From Eikenella exigua (lineage in GTDB: Bacteria > Pseudomonadota > Gammaproteobacteria > Burkholderiales > Neisseriaceae), in contig NZ_CP038018.1 of the NCBI RefSeq assembly GCF_008805035.1, positions 806,001 through 870,000 on the forward strand: a stretch of 64,000 bases of DNA. The letters are read 5' to 3'. The notes beneath the pieces are model-generated. The model ran no database searches, was not told the origin of the DNA, and saw only the letters and a program-made list of their open reading frames with translations. Position 1 is the stretch's first letter; every line of letters begins with the position of its first letter. Below, piece after piece: positions 27,112-35,366 of the stretch. A program made the position numbers and the translations under genes.

Positions 27112-27558
27112 ATGAATTTCAACCACTGGAAACAAACCCTTTTTTCTTTAGACAGATACGAAAACGGCGGTGATGCCAAAACATTCACCGCCCTCATCGC
27201 CCAAAAGCCGGCCGACGCCTCCGAACGGCAATATATCGAGGCCCTGCTGCAAACCTTTTCCAACCAAGACGATTACGGTATCCAAGAAAGCGTGTTGACC
27301 GTGTTGGACGGTGTGGCACAAGCTGTTTTCTTTGAAACTTTGGGCAATATGTTTCAAGAGTTTCTCAACAATACCGAAGAGCAGGAATGGGGACTGCTGC
27401 TGTTGGGCAGAACCGTCAATTCATGTAACGAAGCTGCAATAAAGGAAATGGTTTCCGCTGCACAGAAATGCACGGATAAAACCATGTTGGCATTTTTAAA
27501 GTCTGAAGAATTTTGCAGCGAGTACCCCGAAATATTGCCGTTTTTAGCAAGCGCATAG
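27112..27558 (+). CDS. Small acidic protein of unknown function
   Basis: The 148-residue soluble, acidic, mostly helical protein starts MNFNHWKQTLFSLDRYENGGDAKTF. A pattern of short helices (YIEALLQTF, VLTVLDGVAQAVFFETLGNMFQEFL, LLLLGRTVNS) suggests a HEAT-like or immunity-protein fold, but I do not recognise a family. It is lower in GC than its neighbours and has no toxin beside it. The promoter region holds only DUS copies and no clear motif. It could be an orphan immunity gene left from a polymorphic toxin locus; this is speculation from size and composition. Confidence 0.6.
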   Translation: MNFNHWKQTLFSLDRYENGGDAKTFTALIAQKPADASERQYIEALLQTFSNQDDYGIQESVLTVLDGVAQAVFFETLGNMFQEFLNNTEEQEWGLLLLGRTVNSCNEAAIKEMVSAAQKCTDKTMLAFLKSEEFCSEYPEILPFLASA

Positions 27559-27685
27559 GCTGTGTCGCCAAATCCAACGACACCTTCAGGCTACCTGAAA
27601 CTTTAGGCAGCCACGAAATATTCATGCCCACAGGCGCACCGTATTTTCAGGTAGCCTCCACCCCCGAACAAGAAAAGGAACTCCC

Positions 27686-29065
27686 ATGCCCATTTCCCCC
27701 AGCATTTTCAAAGCCTACGATATCCGCGGTATCGTCGGCCAAACCCTCACCGAAGAGACTGCCGAGCAAATCGGCCGCGCCATCGCCGTGCGTGCCGCCC
27801 GGCAAGGCCTGCGGCAGATTGCCGTGGGGCGCGACGGCCGGCTCAGCGGCCCGGTATTGCAAGCGGCGCTGATGCGCGGGCTCACCGCAGGCGGGCTGGA
27901 AGTGGCCGATGTGGGCATGGTGGCCACGCCCATGCTGTATTTCGCCGCCGTGCGGCATTGCTCCGGCAGCGGCGTGATGATTACCGGCAGCCACAACCCG
28001 CCCGATTACAACGGCTTCAAAATGATGCTCGGCGGCAATACCCTGGCCGGGGAAAGCATCCAAGAGTTGCGCGGTATCATCGAAGCGCAGGATTTTGTTT
28101 CAGCTAGCCCGCAAGGCAGTGTGCGCAGTTTGGATGTGGCAGAAGAGTATATTCAACACATTGCAGGCCATATCCGCCTGAAGCGGCCGCTGAAAATCGC
28201 CGTCGATGCCGGCAACGGCGTAGCCGGAGCGTTTGCCGGGCGGCTGTATCGTGCGCTGGGTTGCGAAGTGGAGGAGCTGTTTTGTGAAGTGGACGGCCAT
28301 TTCCCCAACCACCATCCCGACCCTGCCAAGCCCGCCAATCTGCAAGACCTTATCCGTGCCGTGCCGGCCGGTGCAGCCGAAGTCGGCCTTGCTTTCGACG
28401 GCGACGGCGACCGCCTCGGCGTGGTTACCCGCAGCGGCAGCATCATCTATCCCGACCGCCAGCTGATGCTGTTTGCGCAAGATGTGCTCGGGCGCAACCC
28501 CGGCGCGAAAGTGATTTACGATGTGAAATCCACCCGCCTGCTGGCGCCGTGGATTAAGCAGCACGGCGGCGAGCCGGTGATGAGCAAAACCGGCCACAGC
28601 TTCATCAAAGCCGCCATCAAGCAGCACGGCGCGCTTTTGGCCGGCGAAATGAGCGGGCATGTATTTTTCAAAGAACGCTGGTTCGGCTTCGACGACGGTC
28701 TCTATGCCGGCGCGCGCCTGCTGGAAATCCTTTCAGCTAGCCCCAACCCCAGCGCCGTGCTGGAAGCCTTGCCGGAAGGCGTGTCCACTCCCGAATTGAA
28801 TATTGCTCTGCCCGAAGGTGCCGACGGCCACGCATTGATTGCCGATTTGGCTCAGGCCGCCCGGTTCGACGGCCTGCAAGAGCTGATTACCATCGACGGC
28901 CTGCGCGCCGAATTCGCCGACGGCTTCGGCTTGCTGCGCGCTTCCAACACCACGCCGGTGCTGGTGTTGCGCTTCGAGGGCGACAACCAGGCCGCGCTGG
29001 CACGAATTCAGGCGCAGTTCAAAACCCTGGTGGAACAGCACGGCGGCTTGCAGTGGCCGTTGTGA
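27686..29065 (+). CDS. pgm: Phosphomannomutase/phosphoglucomutase
   Basis: This 459-residue enzyme interconverts hexose 1- and 6-phosphates, feeding LPS core and surface sugar synthesis; the neisserial Pgm is of this dual type. The active-site serine lies in TGSHNPPDYNGFK (Ser102). The metal loop is FDGDGDRLGV, and the sugar-binding loop includes GEMSGHVFF. It starts FKAYDIRG, the AlgC/ManB hallmark. AAAAGGAA precedes the ATG. Two drifted DUS (TTTCAGCTAGCC) occur in frame near 28100 and 28735. Confidence 0.94.
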   Translation: MPISPSIFKAYDIRGIVGQTLTEETAEQIGRAIAVRAARQGLRQIAVGRDGRLSGPVLQAALMRGLTAGGLEVADVGMVATPMLYFAAVRHCSGSGVMITGSHNPPDYNGFKMMLGGNTLAGESIQELRGIIEAQDFVSASPQGSVRSLDVAEEYIQHIAGHIRLKRPLKIAVDAGNGVAGAFAGRLYRALGCEVEELFCEVDGHFPNHHPDPAKPANLQDLIRAVPAGAAEVGLAFDGDGDRLGVVTRSGSIIYPDRQLMLFAQDVLGRNPGAKVIYDVKSTRLLAPWIKQHGGEPVMSKTGHSFIKAAIKQHGALLAGEMSGHVFFKERWFGFDDGLYAGARLLEILSASPNPSAVLEALPEGVSTPELNIALPEGADGHALIADLAQAARFDGLQELITIDGLRAEFADGFGLLRASNTTPVLVLRFEGDNQAALARIQAQFKTLVEQHGGLQWPL

Positions 29066-29167
29066 AACCGAGCCGGATAAAGCAAACCGCACCGTGGCAA
29101 TACGGTGCGGTTGGTTTTCAGGTAGCCTGATTGCTGTAGGAAAAGGCTGGTTAGGGGCTGGCAGTAT

Positions 29168-29631
29168 TCAATACTGGATTGTGCCGTTTGCAGTTGGCTG
29201 CACGGTGCTGCCGCCCGGGCTGTCGAACACGGGCTCGGGATGGCTGGCACGGACTGAACCGGATCTTCCCTCCACTCCAATGAAATAGTTGTAGTCGGAC
29301 AGGCGTTCAAAGCTTTGCTGCAACGATACTTCCACCACGCGGTAGCTGCTGCCACCCATGCTGCGGCTGAGGGTGTCGGCGCGTTTGCGGAAGTTTTGCA
29401 GGGCTTCGATGGCGAGGCTTTCTTCAATTTGGCGGCGGCTTTTCTGCGCCGGAGAGTCGGCGGGCGCGGCTTTGCAGGATGTTTAAGCGGCACGGTCATC
29501 CAATTGTTGGGCACGGTGCGGCTGGCGGTTTTGCTGAATTTGAGCAGGTTGTAGTTGAGCGGCTCGGCTAGGGCGGGGGCAAGGCTGAGGCCGGCCAGCA
29601 GGGCGGGCAGGAGGAGGGCGGTTTTCTTCAT
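29168..29631 (-). pseudogene. Truncated and frameshifted SIMPL-domain (DUF541) exported protein
   Basis: The start is intact: ATG at 29631 with a signal peptide (MKKTALLLPALLAGLSLAPALA) and the SIMPL beginning EPLNYNLLKFSKTASRTVPNNWMTVPL. After that the frame changes. The matching C-terminal part, RQIEESLAIEALQNFRKRAD then GGSSYRVVEVSLQ, lies in another frame and ends at TGA 29168-29170. Compared with neisserial homologues about 100 central residues are missing, so the gene lost its middle and a base. Intact SIMPL proteins are periplasmic and poorly understood. Confidence 0.72.
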
Positions 29632-29684
29632 AAGCGTTTTCCTGTGGATTGGGATAGGGTGATTATAGGGAACGGCTATGCCGA

Positions 29685-29737
29685 AGGCTACCTGAAAACA
29701 CTTCGGGTTTGCCTGCGCTAAGGTTTTCAGGTAGCCT
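29685..29737. repeat. Inverted DUS pair upstream of panB
   Basis: AGGCTACCTGAA (29685-29696) and TTCAGGTAGCCT (29726-29737) lie between the divergent SIMPL remnant and panB. Confidence 0.6.
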
Positions 29738-29769
29738 TGCGCGCCATCTGATCGTGAAAAGGAAATGCC

Positions 29770-30564
29770 GTGATTACTGTGAACACTTTGCGCAAAATGA
29801 AGCGCGAGGGCGAGAAAATCGCCATGCTCACCTGCTACGAAGCCAGCTTTGCCGCGCTGATGGATGCGGCGGGGGTGGATATGCTGCTGGTGGGCGATTC
29901 GCTGGGCATGACGGTGCAGGGGCAGAAATCCACCCTGCCGGTGAGCCTGGCCGATATGTGCTACCACACGGCGGCGGTGGCGCGCGGCAGCAGCAATGCG
30001 CTGATCGTGAGCGATTTGCCGTTTGGTGCCTACCAGCAGAGCAAGGAGCAGGCTTTTGCCGCTGCGGCCGAACTGATGGCGGCAGGGGCGCATATGGTGA
30101 AGCTGGAAGGCGGCGCCTGGATGGCGGAAACCACCGAGTTTCTACAGCTGCGCGGCATTCCGGTGTGCGCGCACATCGGGCTCACGCCGCAGTCGGTGCA
30201 TGTGTTCGGCGGCTATAAGGTGCAGGGTAAGGGCGATGTGGCGGCGCAGGCATTGCTAAACGATGCACTGGCGCACGAGAAGGCCGGTGCGGTGGTGGTG
30301 CTGATGGAATGCGTGCCCGCCGCTTTGGGCAAACAGATTACCGAAACGCTGGCCTGCCCCACCATCGGCATCGGCGCGGGTGTGGATTGCGACGGGCAGG
30401 TGCTGGTGATGCACGATATGCTCGGCGTGTTCCCCGGCCAAACGGCGAAGTTTGTGAAAAACTTCATGTATGGACAGGATAGCATTCAGGCGGCGGTGGC
30501 GGCTTATGTGCGCGAAGTGAAAGAGAAAACCTATCCTGCGCCGGAGCATACCTTTGCAGCTTGA
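29770..30564 (+). CDS. panB: 3-methyl-2-oxobutanoate hydroxymethyltransferase
   Basis: This 264-residue TIM-barrel enzyme makes ketopantoate for pantothenate and Co[30 protein letters not shown] (Asp43) holds the Mg site. [27 protein letters not shown] and IGIGAG are further family signatures. The start is GTG at 29770 with AAAAGGA upstream. The partner panC is not adjacent but lies about 11 kb downstream on the other strand. Confidence 0.96.
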   Translation: MITVNTLRKMKREGEKIAMLTCYEASFAALMDAAGVDMLLVGDSLGMTVQGQKSTLPVSLADMCYHTAAVARGSSNALIVSDLPFGAYQQSKEQAFAAAAELMAAGAHMVKLEGGAWMAETTEFLQLRGIPVCAHIGLTPQSVHVFGGYKVQGKGDVAAQALLNDALAHEKAGAVVVLMECVPAALGKQITETLACPTIGIGAGVDCDGQVLVMHDMLGVFPGQTAKFVKNFMYGQDSIQAAVAAYVREVKEKTYPAPEHTFAA

Positions 30565-30581
30565 GGCAGGCTAATAAAGTG

Positions 30582-30655
30582 AGGCTACCTGAAAACGCAG
30601 CGCCGCTTTTGCCAAGCTGAATTCGGATTGCCTTGCCATTGTTTTCAGGTAGCCT
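30582..30655. terminator. DUS pair after panB
   Basis: AGGCTACCTGAA (30582-30593) and TTCAGGTAGCCT (30644-30655) flank a 50-base spacer after the panB stop. The long loop makes a terminator role uncertain. Another DUS follows at 30671-30682. Confidence 0.4.
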
Positions 30656-30734
30656 CGCGATTGAGCCAAAAGGCTACCTGAAAACCTTAGCCAAACCATT
30701 CCAATTTCTAATCAACAAAGAAGATAGAGCAACC

Positions 30735-31517
30735 ATGCCGCACCGCACCCCCCGCCGGCAGAAAATCGCCCGGCTTGTGCACGACCACGGCTTTATGTCG
30801 GTGGAAGAGCTGGCGCGCAGCCTAAACGTGACCCCGCAAACCATCCGCCGCGACATCAACGTTTTGTGCGAACACAATATCCTGCGCCGCTACCACGGCG
30901 GCGCCGCGCCCGGCAGCAGCGTGCAAAACGAAGACTACGACACGCGCAAAAACAAGCTGCAAAGCGAAAAAGCCCACATTGCCGACCTGATTGCCGAGCA
31001 CATTCCCGACAACGTTTCTCTGTTTATGAGCATCGGCACCACCATCGAAGCCGTGGCGCTGGCGCTGGTGAAAAACCATAAAAATCTCTGCATCATCACC
31101 AACAATATCCACGTTGCCTCCATCGTGTCCGGCCGGCCGGACTACACCGTCATCATCACCTCCGGCGTGGTGCGGCCGGTGGACGGCGGCATCACCGGCG
31201 TAGCCACCATCGATTTCATCAACCAATTCAAAGTGGATTACGCCATCCTTGGCGCCTCCGGCATCGAAGCCGACGGCTCGCTGCTCGATTTCGACTATAA
31301 AGAAGTGAGCGTGATGCAGGCCATGATGGCCAACGCCCGCCACTGCTACCTGGCCGTGGACCACAGCAAATTCGGCCGCAATGCCTTGGTGCGCATAGGC
31401 GATGTAACTGAATTTCACGCCCTGTTCACCGATGAGCCACCCAGCGCCGGCCTGTGCAAAAAACTGGACGATGCCGGCGTGCGCTGGCATCTGGCGGCCA
31501 AAGAAGGGGAAGAATAG
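30735..31517 (+). CDS. DeoR/GlpR-family transcriptional regulator
   Basis: The protein has 260 residues from ATG 30735; the longer frame upstream would translate DUS DNA. The N-terminal DeoR helix-turn-helix is VEELARSLNVTPQTIRRDINVLCEHNILRRYHGG (about 18-55). The C-terminal sugar-phosphate sensor domain has MSIGTTIEAVA, ITNNIHVASIV, GASGIEADGSLLDFDYKEVSVMQAMM and DHSKFGRNALVRIG, as in GlpR-type repressors. No sugar operon is adjacent, so the target and effector are unknown. Confidence 0.9.
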   Translation: MPHRTPRRQKIARLVHDHGFMSVEELARSLNVTPQTIRRDINVLCEHNILRRYHGGAAPGSSVQNEDYDTRKNKLQSEKAHIADLIAEHIPDNVSLFMSIGTTIEAVALALVKNHKNLCIITNNIHVASIVSGRPDYTVIITSGVVRPVDGGITGVATIDFINQFKVDYAILGASGIEADGSLLDFDYKEVSVMQAMMANARHCYLAVDHSKFGRNALVRIGDVTEFHALFTDEPPSAGLCKKLDDAGVRWHLAAKEGEE

Positions 31518-31523
31518 GGCGGC

Positions 31524-31565
31524 AGGCTACCTGAAAGAGGTTCGGCATAAATTTTCAGGTAGCCT
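31524..31565. terminator. DUS-pair hairpin after the DeoR gene
   Basis: AGGCTACCTGAA (31524-31535) and TTCAGGTAGCCT (31554-31565) lie seven bases past the stop and are followed by TTTAG. A further single copy is near 31583. Confidence 0.6.
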
Positions 31566-31723
31566 TTAGTTAAACCGATACGGCTACCTGAAAGCCAAGC
31601 TTCAATAAAGTGAAAATGCCGTGTGATGATTGAAAAAACGGTATTCATGCCGCAATAAACTGGCGGCTGCACCAGCTTTGCAGTATATTTTGCCTAAATT
31701 GATTTTGTTACGGAGAACACACC

Positions 31724-32143
31724 ATGTCGATATTGAAAAGGCCGGAAGAAGTGATTATGGCGGTGCTGGGCGCGCTGTTTGTGGTGCTGACTTATGCGAC
31801 GGTATCCTATTTCGGCGCGCAGGGGCAAACCGCGCTGCTGGTGGCGGTGCTCACGCTGATTGTGCTGCTGCCGGCGTTTTTGCTGTGGCAACGCAACCGC
31901 GCAGCTTGGCTATGGCCCTGCCTCCTCGGCCTGCTGGCAGCTTGCTGGTGGCCGTATTTCGATGCCCGCGGCGAGCAATTGCTGCCGGTGGGCTTGTTGC
32001 AGCAGGATGCGGCCGCCGCAGTTTCAGCCTTGCCTTGGTATGCGGGCTGGACGTTTAAGCTGATCTTCGCCGCGCTACCGGTGTTGGTGGGGTATGGATG
32101 GATAGTGTATCGGCGGTATTATCGGAAGAAAAAACCGATATAA
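31724..32143 (+). CDS. Small inner-membrane protein of unknown function
   Basis: The 139-residue protein has three or four hydrophobic segments (VIMAVLGALFVVLTYATVSYF, LLVAVLTLIVLLPAFLLW, LWPCLLGLLAACWWPYF, LIFAALPVLVGYGWIVY) and a basic tail RRYYRKKKPI, which suggests the C-terminus is cytoplasmic. GGAGAA lies 10 bases before the ATG. No family is recognised. It is not obviously linked to the neighbouring regulator or the feo operon. Confidence 0.7.
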   Translation: MSILKRPEEVIMAVLGALFVVLTYATVSYFGAQGQTALLVAVLTLIVLLPAFLLWQRNRAAWLWPCLLGLLAACWWPYFDARGEQLLPVGLLQQDAAAAVSALPWYAGWTFKLIFAALPVLVGYGWIVYRRYYRKKKPI

Positions 32144-32169
32144 ACATAGCCGGAATTTGAATAGGAAAA

Positions 32170-32228
32170 AGGCTACCTGAAAATTTAGCTTCGCAGAAAT
32201 TTTGCTGCATTGCGTTTTCAGGAAGCCT
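32170..32228. repeat. DUS pair, right arm drifted, at the left border of the feo cassette
   Basis: AGGCTACCTGAA (32170-32181) and TTCAGGAAGCCT (32217-32228, one change). The flanking A and T runs would make a terminator for the upstream membrane-protein gene. It is the last Eikenella-type DUS before the feo region. Confidence 0.55.
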
Positions 32229-32339
32229 TTTTGTTTTGCCTTTCATATCAAATCATCTTGCCTTGACCAGGAAAATCGTTCTTTTTTGATTTGGCACAAT
32301 AATTTACTTAATAAAACTAGAATGATAGCAGTTTCCAAT

Positions 32340-32368
32340 TTGAGTTCTATATTAATAAGATTTATTAT
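32340..32368 (+). promoter_or_regulatory. feoA promoter with candidate Fur operator
   Basis: TTGAGT (32340-32345), a 17-base spacer and TATTAT (32363-32368) form a good sigma-70-like promoter. A perfect palindrome TAATAA-GAT-TTATTA (32353-32367) overlaps the -10, where a ferrous-iron uptake promoter would be expected to carry a Fur box. The spacer from about 32240 to 32410 is very AT-rich compared with the rest of the window. Fur control is inferred from position and palindrome shape, not from a strict consensus match. Confidence 0.55.
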
Positions 32369-32444
32369 CACAGTAAACCTAGGCAAGGAATAATCAAAAC
32401 AATTTCTTTCTAGGCCTCCTAACTCCGCTCCAGAAAGCCCAACT

Positions 32445-32753
32445 ATGTCCACCACTCCACTCTCTCAGCTGCGCAAAGGCGCGGTTGCGCATATCGATTC
32501 CATTGTCCCCAATCCCGTGTTCGGCGAACTCGATGCCTTGGTGTCGCGCCGTTTGGCGGATTTGGGCTTTTCCGGCGGCATGCCTTTGCAGGTGATTGCC
32601 GTGGGCGGCTTCGGGCGCGGGCCGTTTGCGGTGCGCTTGGGCAACCAGTCGCAGTTTTCGCTGCGGCACGATGAGGCGGGGAAGATTATGTGCCATTTGG
32701 TTGATGCGGAACAAAAGCAGCCTGCACATGGCAATCAGATGGAAAAACAGTAG
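32445..32753 (+). CDS. feoA: Ferrous iron transport protein A
   Basis: This 102-residue SH3-like protein is needed for ferrous-iron uptake through FeoB. The family pattern is visible: LSQLRKGAVAHIDSI, then RRLADLGFSGGMPLQVIAVGGFGRGPFAVRLGN. feoB starts 20 bases downstream. The 3' end contains AAGCAGCCTGCA in frame (read KQPA), a DUS of a Kingella dialect rather than the local one. Confidence 0.93.
   Translation: MSTTPLSQLRKGAVAHIDSIVPNPVFGELDALVSRRLADLGFSGGMPLQVIAVGGFGRGPFAVRLGNQSQFSLRHDEAGKIMCHLVDAEQKQPAHGNQMEKQ
32715..32726 (+). repeat. Foreign-dialect DUS (AAGCAGCCTGCA) in feoA
   Basis: This is an exact copy of the 12-mer described as AG-king3DUS in a Kingella lineage. It differs from the local AGGCTACCTGAA at four positions. 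Confidence 0.7.
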
Positions 32754-32773
32754 AAAAACAATAAGGAACAACG

Positions 32774-34636
32774 ATGGAACTGAGCTATTTCGCCCTCATC
32801 GGTGCGCCGAACTGCGGCAAAACTGTTTTGTTCAACGGGCTTACTGGTTCGCATGCCAAAGTAGCCAACTATCCGGGCGTAACGGTGGACAAGCGCGAAG
32901 GCGCGTTTTTGGACGACGAAGCCGTGCGCATTGTCGATTTGCCCGGCACATACAGCCTGCGCACCACCAGCCCAGACGAAGCGGTGGCGAAAGATGTGGC
33001 AGTGGGCAAACTCGGCATTCCGCCTGATGCCATCATTGCTGTGGCCGACGCGACCAACCTGCGCATGACGCTGCGCATGATTTTGGAACTGAAAACGCTG
33101 AAACTGCCGATGGTGGTGTCGCTGAACATGAGCGATGTGGCGCAGCGGCGCGGGTTGAATATCGACGCGGCGAAACTGAGCGAACTGTTGGGTGTGCCCG
33201 TGCTGGAAACCGTGGCCGTGAGCGCATCGGGCGTGCAGGCGGTGCGCGAAGCGGTGGCGCAGTTACCGCGCAAACGCTCGTTCCCCGCCAACCCTGCCTC
33301 TGCTGAACGCACGTTGGACGAATTGGACAGCGATGTGCTTTATCATGAAGTCGAATCCATTTTGGCACAAGTGGTGCGCACGGAAATGACTTTGCCCGCC
33401 TGGCACAAAAAATTGGACGAAATCGTTCTGCATCCTGTGTGGGGCGTGGTTTTGCTGATGGTCATCCTGTTTATGGTGTTCCAAGCGGTGTACACTTGGG
33501 CCGCGCCGATTATGGAAGCCATCGAAGGCGGTTTTGGCTGGCTGGGCGAATGGGTGGCCGCCAATATGCAGCCCGGCATTTTGAACGATTTAATCGTGAA
33601 CGGCGTGATTGCCGGCACGGGCAGCGTGCTGGTGTTCCTGCCGCAGATTACCATCCTGTTCGCCTTCATCCTGCTGCTGGAAGACTCGGGCTACCTGCCG
33701 CGCGCCGCATTTTTGCTGGATAACGTGATGGCGAAAAGCGGCTTATCCGGCCGTTCGTTCATTCCGCTGCTGTCCAGCTTTGCCTGTGCCGTGCCTGCCG
33801 TGATGTCCGCCCGCACCATCCACGACCCGCGCGAACGGTTGGTCACCATCGCCGTTGCTCCGTTGCTGACCTGTTCCGCGCGGCTGCCCGTGTACGCGCT
33901 GATTATCGCCGCCGTCATCCCCAACCAAACCGTGCTTGGCATATTCAATCTGCAAGGGCTGACGCTGTTTGTGCTGTACATTGCCGGCATCCTGTCGGCG
34001 GCACTGGCAGCGTATATCATGAAACGGTTGGCGCGGATTAAGGGCAACGTGCAGCAGTTCCCGCTCTTGATGGAACTGCCCACCTTCCGTATGCCCAACT
34101 TCAAACACATCCTGACCAGCCTGTGGGACAGGGTGAAAGCCTTCCTGAAGCGCGCCGGCACGATTATTTTCGCGCTGACTGTGATTCTGTGGGGCTTGGT
34201 CAGCTGGCCTGCGCCGCCCGAAGGCGCAACCGGCGCGGCAATCGATTACAGCCTGGCCGGTATGCTCGGCCACGCCATCCAGCCGCTGTTCGCCCCGCTG
34301 GGCTTCACTTGGGAAATGTGCATTGCCATGATTCCGGGCATCGCCGCGCGAGAAGTGGTCGTGGCCGCGCTGGGCACGGTGTATGCCGTGGGCGCATCGT
34401 CTGAAGACGCGGTGCAGAACGCGCTGATTCCGATTGTGCACACCAGCTGGGGCTTGTCCACTGCCTTCGCCTTTCTCGCCTGGTATGTGTATGCCCCCAT
34501 GTGCGCCGCGACTTTGGCAGTTATCAAGCGTGAAACCAAATCTCTGAAACACACTGTTATGGTTACAGGCTATATGTTCGCACTCGCCTACCTCGCGGCC
34601 TTTATCGTGTATCAAATTACTTCAAGGATATTATGA
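32774..34636 (+). CDS. feoB: Ferrous iron transporter FeoB
   Basis: This 620-residue inner-membrane Fe(II) permease has an N-terminal G domain: GAPNCGKT (10-17), VDLPGTYSL as switch II, SLNMSD in the place of NKxD. A helical GDI-like region and the Gate-containing membrane domain follow (EDSGYLPRAAFLLD, LSSFACAVPAVMSARTI, LPVYALIIAA, REVVVAALGTVYAVG). Length equals the short neisserial FeoB and is about 150 shorter than in E. coli. It sits between feoA and a small Cys-rich gene whose ATG overlaps its stop (ATGA). No Eikenella-type DUS lies inside it. Confidence 0.95.
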   Translation: MELSYFALIGAPNCGKTVLFNGLTGSHAKVANYPGVTVDKREGAFLDDEAVRIVDLPGTYSLRTTSPDEAVAKDVAVGKLGIPPDAIIAVADATNLRMTLRMILELKTLKLPMVVSLNMSDVAQRRGLNIDAAKLSELLGVPVLETVAVSASGVQAVREAVAQLPRKRSFPANPASAERTLDELDSDVLYHEVESILAQVVRTEMTLPAWHKKLDEIVLHPVWGVVLLMVILFMVFQAVYTWAAPIMEAIEGGFGWLGEWVAANMQPGILNDLIVNGVIAGTGSVLVFLPQITILFAFILLLEDSGYLPRAAFLLDNVMAKSGLSGRSFIPLLSSFACAVPAVMSARTIHDPRERLVTIAVAPLLTCSARLPVYALIIAAVIPNQTVLGIFNLQGLTLFVLYIAGILSAALAAYIMKRLARIKGNVQQFPLLMELPTFRMPNFKHILTSLWDRVKAFLKRAGTIIFALTVILWGLVSWPAPPEGATGAAIDYSLAGMLGHAIQPLFAPLGFTWEMCIAMIPGIAAREVVVAALGTVYAVGASSEDAVQNALIPIVHTSWGLSTAFAFLAWYVYAPMCAATLAVIKRETKSLKHTVMVTGYMFALAYLAAFIVYQITSRIL

Positions 34637-34776
34637 TAATTCAAATGCAATTTATTATAGTCGCCATCATCATGCTCGCCTGTGTGGTGTTCCTGCTGCG
34701 GAAGTTTGTGTTTAAACCAAAAAAAAGGAAACCTGATTGCAGCAGCGGATGCGGGAAATGCGGGGGCTGTGGGTAA
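34633..34776 (+). CDS. FeoB-associated Cys-rich small membrane protein
   Basis: This 47-residue ORF starts MIIQMQFIIVAIIMLACVVF, forming one membrane helix. A basic stretch (KFVFKPKKRKPD) and a Cys/Gly-rich tail follow (CSSGCGKCGGCG, five Cys). It matches the FeoB-associated Cys-rich family layout. The ATG overlaps the feoB stop by four bases (ATGA), so it is translationally coupled and is the third gene of the operon. The Cys tail may pass or sense iron; this is inferred. Confidence 0.85.
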   Translation: MIIQMQFIIVAIIMLACVVFLLRKFVFKPKKRKPDCSSGCGKCGGCG

Positions 34777-34808
34777 GATTGTTGTTTAGTTGATTTTGAT
34801 GTAAGGAA

Positions 34809-34820
34809 AAGCAGCCTGCA
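34809..34820 (+). repeat. Second foreign-dialect DUS (AAGCAGCCTGCA) after the feo operon
   Basis: This is an exact second copy, 33 bases after the last feo gene and 38 bases before the next Eikenella-type DUS hairpin. Confidence 0.7.
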
Positions 34821-34857
34821 TTTTAGATGGGTAGGGTGCAGGGTGTTTGTGGTAAGA

Positions 34858-34885
34858 AGGCTACCTGAAAAATTTCAGGTAGCCT
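34858..34885. terminator. DUS-pair hairpin at the right border of the feo cassette
   Basis: AGGCTACCTGAA (34858-34869) and TTCAGGTAGCCT (34874-34885) form a tight stem with a 4-base loop. It may end feo transcription. A drifted pair (GTTACTTGAA / TTCCAGGTAGCCT) follows at about 34943-34968. Confidence 0.6.
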
Positions 34886-34987
34886 TCTGCTGTAGCTAAG
34901 AACACATTTTTATAAGGGCAGCTTGCCGTCTTAAAAAAAGTTACTTGAATCTTCCAGGTAGCCTTTAATCTGGCCAAGCTCTCATTT

Positions 34988-35366
34988 TCAACGCCCGGTA
35001 TACACAGCCAGGCATTGTTCTTGCTGTTGCAGGAAGGCTTCGCTGCCGCCGAGTTTGTCTAACTGCTGTTTCGGTGAAAGCTTCGGCAGGCTGCGGAGAT
35101 CTTCCGTCGTGCTGAATTTTTGCACCGGCTCTTTCCACAGGCAGCAGCAGTAGGGTTCAAGCACGCGCTCGCTTTGGCCGGGGCAAGGCCGTGTTTGGCC
35201 AAGTTGGCTTGCCATTGCGGTACGGCGAGTATATTTTGGACAGGCTTCCACGATGCGAGCGCGGTATGAGGGCAAAGGCGAGTGTCAACACCACCGTTAC
35301 CACATTCCAACCGATGAGGGGGCAGCGTTTGTGGCGGTCGGATTCATCAGCTTGAATCTCAGCCAT
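34988..35366 (-). pseudogene. Frameshifted small membrane-anchored Cys-rich protein, coupled to hom
   Basis: Two frames join into one product. MAEIQADESDRHKRCPLIGW and a membrane helix VVTVVLTLAFALI (start 35366) continue in another frame as SYRARIVEACPKYTRRTAMA.. through CCCLWKEPVQKF to LAVYTGR at 34988. A one-base change near 35270 breaks the gene. The ATG overlaps the hom stop (ATGGCTGA), so translation is coupled to hom. Position and layout (anchor, then Cys-containing periplasmic part of about 90 residues) resemble small unnamed neisserial proteins. An assembly error cannot be ruled out. Confidence 0.6.

Noticed and set aside
29008..30093. Open frame of 361 codons across the panB start and the SIMPL remnant
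   Set aside because: It is a composite: antisense of panB, DUS DNA and the true SIMPL start at 29631. Only the latter has a signal peptide and a family match.
33690..33702. GGGCTACCTGCC in feoB as an Eikenella DUS
   Set aside because: It encodes the invariant FeoB segment SGYLPR and lacks the CTGAA end, so it is not evidence for a local DUS in the cassette.
34396..34410. CGTCTGAA in feoB as a Neisseria DUS trace
   Set aside because: Only eight or nine bases match. Such an 8-mer is expected by chance about twice in 64 kb, both strands counted.
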